Source of the DNA: Litomosoides sigmodontis | Taxonomy: Eukaryota; Nematoda; Chromadorea; Rhabditida; Onchocercidae | Assembly (NCBI GenBank): GCA_963070105.1 | Contig: OY718804.1 | Coordinates: 6,161,317-6,225,316 of the forward strand | Reading direction: 5' to 3' | DNA: 64,000 nt | Shown: in pieces, positions 55,701-64,000 of the stretch | How positions within the stretch are numbered: position 1 is the first letter of the stretch | Layout: each line of letters starts with the position of its first letter | Made by a program: the position numbers and the translations under genes | The notes under the pieces: model-generated | What the model was told of the DNA's origin: nothing | Database searches by the model: none | Seen by the model: the letters and a program-made list of their open reading frames with translations, nothing else

Positions 55701-58700
55701 TTTTACAGCACTGACCTTTCACCTAATACATGACATCACTGCACAGAAGTCCTCTACTCTGCAACATGCGGTAGCGATAGATAGCACCAGTTCTTTGTCT
55801 TTTTCTCCGCTGCTTGCAATCGCTGACCTTTCAAAAGAGCAGTGAGCGATGATGAAATAAATGCCTGAAGGGATGGCACCTGTGGTGACACCTCGAGAAC
55901 AATGAAGCATCTCACAACTGTTCTATTCTGTCAATAATTGAAATTTGCATGTGTCGTTGTGCTTTTTGAGCGATAACATTAATGCTTTTGCACTTTTCAG
56001 CAGTTTACCGCAAATGAATTGCTATCTGTTATTTGTTCAGCTTGCAGCGCACATTTTACAAAATTCATTTAATTTTTCCCATTGCTTATTCCTCCATCTA
56101 AAAGAGAATAGCTCCGATAAGCCCGTCCTTTGCTACTACTCTCTAGCACAGGCCTAGCACAAGCTTAGTAAGCCAAAGTTCTCCACATGACTTCGCCACC
56201 ATTCACCACCTCCGTCCGTAACTCTTACTCGCCAATAGGTGGAAGGAATATCACGTAACAGTGACAAATCACTTCTTAGAAACACCGACCACCTTCTTGT
56301 CATCAGAAGTGCTCGTTGTAAGTGATAATTAGTTTGAGTAATAATACATTTGCAGCTTAGACTGCTTGTGCTTAGATTGCAGTCCACCTTTTCCTTCTCG
56401 AACCGTCGTTTGTCAAAAAAGTGTTGAGTGATCGTTGTTGACGTGTTGTCATCGATAATTGATAATGCTTAGTAAGAGAGTGATGGATGGAGAAGTTGTG
56501 GAGAGGAAAGAATGAAATGGCAGAATTCCCTCTTTCATTATGAAACACCACCCTCTCCTCTCACTCACTTAACAGCTTGAAAGATGAGAAACTCCTCGAA
56601 GTGTTAGTCACACTTGTTAGACAGAAGAAATATAAGAATAAAATTTCAAACTAGATAGATCAGTCGGTTTTTTCGTATAGAATTAATTATGACGTAGAAT
56701 GAAGAAATCTTTAGTAACCGACAGAATTTCATTCATCCTTATTCGGTTTCGTGTATGATTGGGTCAAATTAGTGGATTACTGTTAATTTTCATCGAAACT
56801 CTCAAAATTTACCCCTCAACACTTTGGCTTTGAATCTACGAAATTGCTAAATTTAAAAGTTCAACTTATCACATTAGAAGTATGAAATTTCAGCTAACTT
56901 ACTATCACATTATCTGTCAGGCGCTCACTTTGACAAAAGCACCAAGTCAGGGAGGATCCAGCTGGACGATGCAATGAACAAAGCGAACAATCAACCAAAT
57001 TGAGGTCATTTCCTTTCCCCGTCATTAGGACGGTCAGTGGTCGTCGACGATGATGTTCCTCTCTCTCTGTCCATTAGCTGTTCTAATTGCAATATCACCA
57101 ATTTTCCGCAATTCCGGTTTTGGATGCGATCGTTTCTGGTTCACTCTCACACTCCCAAGCCAATGTATTTCACGATACCACCAATTTTGGTTGCTTTACT
57201 AAATGCTTAATTTACGATTAAGTTTTACATGAAATTGCTAGGAAAGATTGCAATGCCTTAAAAGATCCAAAAATATGAGACGTTATGAAAATTAATTCAC
57301 AACCCTTTATACTCCAGTTCAATTGATTTTCAAATTTAAGCATCGCTTTTTTGCAAAACTTCAAAAAAGGATCGATTTCATTATTTCTCAAGAAAAGTGC
57401 TGTTGCGCCGCTGAAATCTAAAATTCGAGATGAAACACTGAGAAGTAAAGAGTTATTGATTTTTGCACGAAATGCATTAGACGCGTGTAAAGGGACACGC
57501 TGTAGAAGCACGAAGTGGCACGACTTAAGTAAGAGGGAGCTTTAGACTTGAACTTAAATTTGGACCTAAAGTTGAGCTAGACTGAATTAGAGGAGAGATC
57601 GTTGCAATTCTTTAAATTTCAATTCTCTTTTCACTTTTTCGTAACGTCTCTTTTTATTTTCTTGTTGTCCTTTGGGACCGGTGGGTTTCTGAAGGAGCGC
57701 TTTCAGTTTAATTCAAAGATCGAACTGCCACTAAGAACGTTCTCACGCTGCTACTCACGTACACGCACACACACGCACATACATTCGTAGACCTGTGTGT
57801 GTGCGTGCCTGTGTGTTGTATGGTGTGCGTGTGCGGTGTGTATGAGTGTCGGTGCCATTCTGTACCTATAAGACGCAATCGGCGAAGTAATTATATGCCT
57901 GTCTGTTTATCTGTCTGTCTTACTGGTTCCCGTCTGTCATGGTTTTTATCAGTGAAGAAAAAGGAAAGTTCACATTATCACCTGGAAGGACATTTTGCGG
58001 TCATCCGTTTTCTTGTTTGAAACACAATGAGTAACTCTCCCACTCATCTGAAACAGTTCAAAAGTTTGTTTGTTTATTTATTCACTTCTATCCGAGGAAA
58101 TTGCTGTTGATGCGAACATTCCTCCTCAAACTGATAAGTTGGTGATAAGTGCTAATGAAAATGCTAGGCTATGCTATAGTTGTAGAATGGAATGACCAGA
58201 AGTGCCCGATACTAGCAAATTCCAGTCAGTCATTGATAGTGCTTCGTTTCGCGTTCTATTGCTGTTGCGAAAGCGTAAGTGAGGAGCAGACGTTGACACG
58301 AAAGTTGTCGGGAAATTTTTCACTTCCAGAAAAGTACACCAGGAAGGTGGTAATGAGGTGGCGGATTGTGGGAAACTGTTTAAGACAGTTGAATTTTCAA
58401 GCTTTCCGTAAGCGTTGCTCCGTCAAAATTCATTTCACTAACGCTTCCTTTCGGAGAACAGAGATGAAACGAGCGTTGAGGAAAATATCTATTAATAATG
58501 TGTTGTTCTTATTTGCTCTGTGCAACTGGCGAGCACATTAAAGGAGAGGTCAGCCCGCCAAAGAGGTCAACCCTGCTGTCCAAGAGACTTGATTGAATAT
58601 GAAGTGACGTTTAATTTCTCCTTCTACCTCTCCGCTCTCGTTACTGGTTTTGCTTTGGCTGTGTTGCTCAAGAAGAGTTAATTTGCATGATGTGAACGGT

Positions 58701-60248
58701 TTTTCAAAAATTAAAATGTCTTTTGAACTCTGCCATCACTTCCTGACTTCAGGTTTAGAGGTTCTGTTAAGCATTTCAACACTTTTTGCCACTTATTGCA
58801 TGCTCCTGGATTAAATGGCTCTTTCCTCATCTTCTACCGCATCGATCAATGTTTCGTTCTTCTCTGTTAAATCAGATTTTTGCAGAGTAAATACTTTTTT
58901 TTGTATACAAATAAGACGAACACTTTCACAAAGGAAGATGATTTTCAGAATCGATTAAACTCTCTTTCGGCTACTTAAACTGTACAAAAACAGTGAGCGC
59001 ACACTGCTTTGATTTCAATTCACTTCCATTCGTTCATAGATAAGCAGTGAGAGCTTTGATGACTGTAAGCGGCTTATTCACAAGTCAATTCTTTATCAGA
59101 AAAGCTTATCAGAAGTCAATTTTTTGCCTTTTCTTTATCAGCAAGCGTGAACATCATCTAACCTTAGTGAAAGTAACATTTCCTAGGCAGGTATACACTT
59201 CACTAATCACTTTTGAAATGAATCAATTTTAGGATAGTAACAGTAATAAGTGAAGAAATGTAACGCTTCTGCTAGAACTGTACACTCTGCGTGATCAATT
59301 TGATATGTGTGATATGTCAAAAGCACTCTGATTTTGTGTCTCTCAGATATTCGCTTCATAATTATTGCTAATTTCAGGAAGCTATTTAGTGAACGTATCT
59401 CGGCGGCGCCTCATTTTCCATACTTTGCTTACGGATATTCGATATTAATAATTAAAGAGCAAACGTTATTAGTTACTACGATGACTGTTGAGAAGTTAAG
59501 GCATTTCAATTCTCAGCATCTTCTTGAATTGAACTCCTAATATTTCCATTAGCAATCTTACACCTTTTTCTAAAGTTTTACTAAGAGATTGTTGCATTCT
59601 TCTCTTCCTCCGCGATACATCCTTACCTAGGCACTTTCACTCTTCGTGTTTTTCCATCTTAAATTTGAAAAAATTCATTTCGTTCTATTTCAATTTTCCT
59701 CCTGCTGCATTGGACGAAGTTATTAAACTTCCTAAAAGTATAATGAACTCTGTTGCTTTTTAATTTTGCAGATCATTTTCGTCATAAATTTCATGTCTTT
59801 CAGTGTAAAAAAAAACTTTTGAAGTTGAACGACGTGAGCTCGCTCTTGTTCACTTCCATTTTCCGATATCCTTTAATTGGTAGTCTTGTAGGATATGTAG
59901 CAAGCGAGTAGCTGTTATACCATTTTACTAAATTTTCTCAAAAATATTCCATACTTTACGCTTTTAATTACATTGTAATTAGGTTTTGTTTAGAAATTCC
60001 TTAATCATTTCACTCTACTCTCTCCTAATTCAGTGCTATTTTCCTTCTCTGCGTTTTCCCAAATATTTTCCTAAATATGTGAAGTTGAATGGATATGCCG
60101 GACGATGTTCTGTAATCAAACATAGTAGTTGAAATTTTGGTTTTTTTTTTTTAAAATTCCGTTGAGTATTATGCGTTTCATATTGCTAAATTTATTAGGC
60201 TAAAAGGGAAATGTAAAAAGCGCTTAATTTAGAATTGAAATTTTGCAG
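55701..60248. other. Upstream region or large intron before the lit-1 exons
   Basis: No exon can be supported, although the kinase gene's first recognised exon at 60249 needs a preceding exon ending in phase 1, so an upstream exon must exist here or further left. A CA run at 57759-57783 is followed by a TG run at 57794-57843. A 130-codon open frame at 58149-58541 shows no homology. Confidence 0.45.
57759..57843. repeat. Facing CA and TG microsatellites
   Basis: A CA-type run is followed within about 10 bases by a TG-type run interrupted by CG and CC. The two are partly complementary and could fold back on each other. Confidence 0.75.
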
Positions 60249-62911
60249 GGAATAGTTCCTCATCAGGTTGCTCATCAGCAACTGCAAATAGCGACCACTG
60301 TAGTGAGTTATCGACAGTGACGTCGTCGTCGTCAACATCATCATCATCGTTATCATCAATTTGCGTGGGGAATATTCAGGTACCATTGAACGGTTGCCAA
60401 GAGCGAAGAGCTTACGGTACAGTCCGAGCTGACACTTCCTTGTTCACTTCAACTAATCGTCAAATCATCAAACATACCAGGAACACTTCCGTCGTTGCAG
60501 GTCCTAATGAATTATTGATATTTTAAAATTAATTTGAGTATAGATTCTACACACCAAGTATGGAATAAATGCGCCTGAAATTACGGTGAGAAATTATGTA
60601 ATTTTCCTAATAAATTTTTAACTCTTTTAATGTTGTACTATTAGAATTTTTTTTCGGAGAGGAAGGGAGAGGAGAGGAAAACGGAACCATACGATTGAAG
60701 ATATACGTATGGAAGAAATATTTCTGCAGTGCATTTGTATCTTTCATTTGCATCGTACACGATGGTCATTTTATTTTGTAGGAGTGTTGGAAGAGATGGC
60801 GCTAGTGTCACATCACACGGGAACGGGAAGTATAGTTGCTGGACCGGCATCGATGTATGCTGGAGCAGGTGCTGCTGGAGCTGCTGCTGCGTTAGCTAAG
60901 GAGTCCAGACACGGTGCTGCACTAAACGGTAAAACTGTCACGCCAAAATTGCTGCAAAATTCTTGTCACAATGGACATCTATCGCAGGTTATCATTCTTT
61001 CACTTCCCAAACTCAAAAATTACGTAATTGTTTTCTTCCGAAATTAGCGAAAAGTATAAATTACTTAACAAAATGATAATTATGAAGTTAGGTAGGTAAG
61101 CGCTTTTTTTTTTGTTTCTGAGAGTTCCGTTTTTTCATTTCTTCTCTTTCTTTCTTTCTCACTTCATTTGCTACCCTTTGAAGTTATCGTTAAAAAAATT
61201 GAGGTACTTAAAATGCGCCCGTTTTTTTTACTGCCACTCAACATAATGGCAAAAATCTTATTAGCTTATCGGCTTGTGGGCTTCGCTATGAAATGTTCTC
61301 TCCTATTTCACGCACAGTAGCATAATAACTTCTTGAAATTTCAAATATTTAACTTAATTCTTATCATATCAATCTGCGAGTTACAAGGATGAGGGATGAC
61401 GGAACGTTTCCACCAATGGAACTGTTCAATTTTCTAGTGGATAGTACTAAAATGAAATAAGAACTGTCGGGGTGTGGGGGGAGGAGGAGGGGAACGTTTG
61501 AATACTTTTGGAGTGAAAGAAACGATGAGCAATTTGAAATTCTTCTTCCGTAATTGCATTGATTAGGGAAAATTCCGGCATTTTGATTGATAATTGGTGA
61601 GATCAATTGATCCATTTGTGCGGCACTGATTACAGTTTATGTGTGTGAAGTACCTTTACACTCTACTTGTACTTCAGACTTCGAGATACTTCCGAAATTC
61701 ACTTTCAGCTCACAGAACTTCGGCATATTCCATAGATGAGATTTTCCTTCCAAACGCTCATTGATTTGTTTGTAATTTAATTTCGAACTTATCAAAATTA
61801 CCTGTTTTATTTTTGTTTGCTTTAATGTGTGAAGGTAAAAATTGAAATGAAATTTTTTCAAAGATTGGTATTTAATTGGGAAGTGTTAACACATGCTTAT
61901 CAAATCAATTTAAGCGTTTGAACCTCCTCAAATATTATCGCTTAATTATCGTCGATACCTAAAATTATAGCTTTAAGCATACGCTGATAGAGTTAATATA
62001 TATCGTGTTATTATTAGTAAGATTGTGAATTCATCTCAACATTTTCATTAAAATCTACCACTAATTTCCAGCTGAAGTTTAGCTAAAGATATTTTTGGCT
62101 TTTGGAAATTTAAATTTTATACCTGTCAAGGTGTGTGGAAATTTTTGAGATTTCACTTGTATTTTCTACTTTTTTTTGAAATTTCGCTTTTGTTATGAAT
62201 AACTTATCTTAAAATTTCATTATTTAATTAAATGGAATTTCGGTTTTAAATATTGCGCATTGCAGCCTTCGGTAGCACACACAAGTCAAGCCATTCTCAC
62301 AGCTGTACAACCGTTTTATCGTCCACCAACCATGGAGCAGTACGATGCGCAACCAGATCGTCCAATTGGTTACGGCGCTTTTGGTGTTGTATGGTTCGAA
62401 CTTTCAGCTTTTTTTCGTCCCTTTTCAGAGACGTGGTTGTGCCTGAAAGGCTTGCGGCGTTTGGGTTCCTCCTTCCTCCTCTTCTCATCCTCCTTTTTTT
62501 GTTTGTTAGTTTAAGGGCTCTTAAACTATCTTCTTGAATTATTTAATTTAAAATTGACAATTGGTTATTTGTTCAATGGAAAATACGCCTAAATTTGCAT
62601 AATTTTATTCAAACTCTAAATTATAAATTCTAAATCAAATGATTTATAACCAACGGACTAGTTAGTGGTAAATGACTTACTTATTGATTAAAGTAAGCGT
62701 GAAATTACACTATCACTTTCCACTAACCATTTATTCTCTAATAATATTTGCACTTGCACTGATTAAATGTTAAAATTGAAGGTCGGTAACGGATCCACGT
62801 AGCGGTAAACGTGTGGCACTGAAGAAAATGCCGAATGTTTTCCAGAATCTTGCGTCGTGTAAACGTGTCTTTAGGGAAATTCGCATGCTGTCCAGTTTCA
62901 GACACGACAAT
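60249..62911 (+). CDS. lit-1: Nemo-like serine/threonine kinase (LIT-1/NLK), N-terminal part, cut by window edge
   Basis: Exons: 60249-60416 (or to 60500, see findings), 60782-60987, 62266-62393 and 62782-62911. Phases agree at every join. The first two exons encode a Ser-rich and Ala/Gly-rich low-complexity leader, as in NLK proteins. The third reaches QPDRPIGYGAFGVVW, the start of the kinase domain with the Gly-rich loop. The fourth carries SVTDPRSGKRVALKK (ATP-binding Lys), NVFQNLASCKRVFREI (helix C Glu) and ends SSFRHDN at a GTGAGT donor. This matches the NLK/LIT-1 family closely. These kinases act in Wnt/beta-catenin asymmetry signalling, phosphorylating TCF/POP-1. The catalytic HRD and DFG parts lie beyond the right edge. 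The true start codon is not found: exon 60249 enters in phase 1, so at least one upstream exon is missing from this model. Confidence 0.93.
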
Positions 62912-64000
62912 GTGAGTGGCTTTCTTCAGTTCAGCTCAGTTGAGAGTTAGTCGAAGAGGAATTTTGGAGATTTCTTGTGCTTCTCATTATTCGTTTCACA
63001 TTTGCAACCAAAAATGCACGTAGTTGTCGTACGAAATTTCGAAGGAGACGGGTCGTTAAATTTGGCGATTTTAGAAATAATAATTTTGATGCTCGGCTGA
63101 CTTAGTAATTAAAGGATTGGCGATAGTGGCTGGCTGAATTGAGAAGTGGCAATTTGTAGGGAAATATGAAATGAGTGAAAAGAAGTGGAGAAGAATAGGG
63201 TTGATACTCCTGGTAGGGTGAGAATGAATAGAAGAGAATGAAAATAAAGATAAAATAAAATGACACGAGATTGAAATATCTAATAATTCGTGTAGCTCTT
63301 TCGAAATATATTTAAATTTTAAGTCGGCCAATCTCTTCGAGTGCTGTTTTTTTTTTTTATTTTGAATATTTCTTATGCTGTCTGTTGACGTCAGATGTCA
63401 GACGTGTGCAAATTAACGCGAACCAATTTCGGAGACTGATCACCAAACTGAAACCGGTTTTCCCATTTTAAATTTCTCTTCCTTTTCCTCCTCACTCTCC
63501 TCCTTCCTCCCTCTCCTCCTAAAAGAGATAGGACAGCCAGCATCCGATAATAACATAAAAGATAGACGAACCAAGTGATTGGGAGAATTTTACAAAGTTT
63601 GAACCGTGAAGAAAAGAGAGAAATACTTGTTTGTTTACTCACTCTAAATTTATAGTTTCCCTGTTTTTTCAAACAATGTCTTTATTTGGCGAAAATAAAA
63701 ACGAAAAAATGAATGCTGCGGTGGTTGAGAATTGAGAGAGTTCCATCTAAAGTCTTTCAGTGCATTGAAGTAATGCCCGGTTTTGCTGGGTCTTTGTATA
63801 AGAAATGAAATAACCTGAAATGAAGTAATTATTCTTTGGTAGAAAGTATGAATTGAAAGGTTGCTAATAAGTAGTCTCGTCCCGACAGCTGTTTTAGCGA
63901 CATTTTAGCCTTTGGAAACCATCTGCTCCGTCATGACTTTCAACAATAATCCGTTATTTCCAATTTTAAGAATTTGCACGAAACTTCACGAGAAGATAAT
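62912..64000. other. Intron of the lit-1 gene running off the window
   Basis: After the donor at 62912 no exon encoding the next NLK segment (kinase strand 4 onward) is seen, so the intron is at least 1.09 kb. The content is AT-rich with a T run near 63350 and no supported feature on the minus strand. Confidence 0.7.

Noticed and set aside
58149..58541. 130-codon plus-strand frame
   Set aside because: No homology and no fit as an upstream lit-1 exon in the required phase that I could establish.

Overview
The window looks like one piece of a nematode nuclear chromosome. It is AT-rich and intron-rich. Splice sites are short and worm-like (tttcag or ttgcag acceptors, gtaag or gtatg donors). The genes also fit: an astacin metalloprotease with a C-terminal ShKT (SXC) domain, which is typical of nematode NAS proteases, and a Nemo-like kinase whose kinase N-terminus reads like nematode LIT-1. 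Genus cannot be settled from sequence alone; a parasitic clade I or clade III worm with long introns is my guess. There are no prokaryotic operons, CRISPR arrays or obvious transposon-encoded genes.

Layout. (1) About 3.56-4.75 kb, minus strand: four frame-consistent exons of an Ala/Ser/His-rich protein, probably the N-terminal half of a developmental transcription factor; the rest lies outside the window. (2) 4.99-5.39 kb: a roughly 400-bp foldback (long inverted repeat), a MITE-like element. (3) 5.5-25 kb: no gene I can support, only microsatellites. (4) 25.07-28.48 kb, plus strand: a complete 10-exon, 353-codon secreted astacin protease with signal peptide, propeptide, basic cleavage site, catalytic domain and C-terminal ShKT domain. 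(5) 30.20-37.43 kb, minus strand: a 21-exon UBE3A/E6AP-type ubiquitin ligase of about 972 residues, with the N-terminal AZUL zinc domain and a complete HECT domain. It is convergent (tail to tail) with the protease. (6) 37.4-60.2 kb: a long gene-poor stretch with many simple repeats, including a roughly 550-bp (AGT)n tract, and two GC-richer patches near 43.3-44.5 and 54.5-55.7 kb that could be promoters or 5' leaders. (7) 60.25 kb to the right edge, plus strand: the N-terminal part of a Nemo-like kinase (lit-1/NLK) gene, cut by the window edge inside the kinase domain.

The three recognised genes belong to separate pathways: extracellular proteolysis, ubiquitin ligation, and Wnt/MAPK-type signalling. 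I see no sign that they form a functional cluster. Exon joins were worked out by hand from reading frames and splice dinucleotides. For the protease and the ligase the phases agree across every junction, which is strong internal support, although one ligase acceptor remains uncertain.
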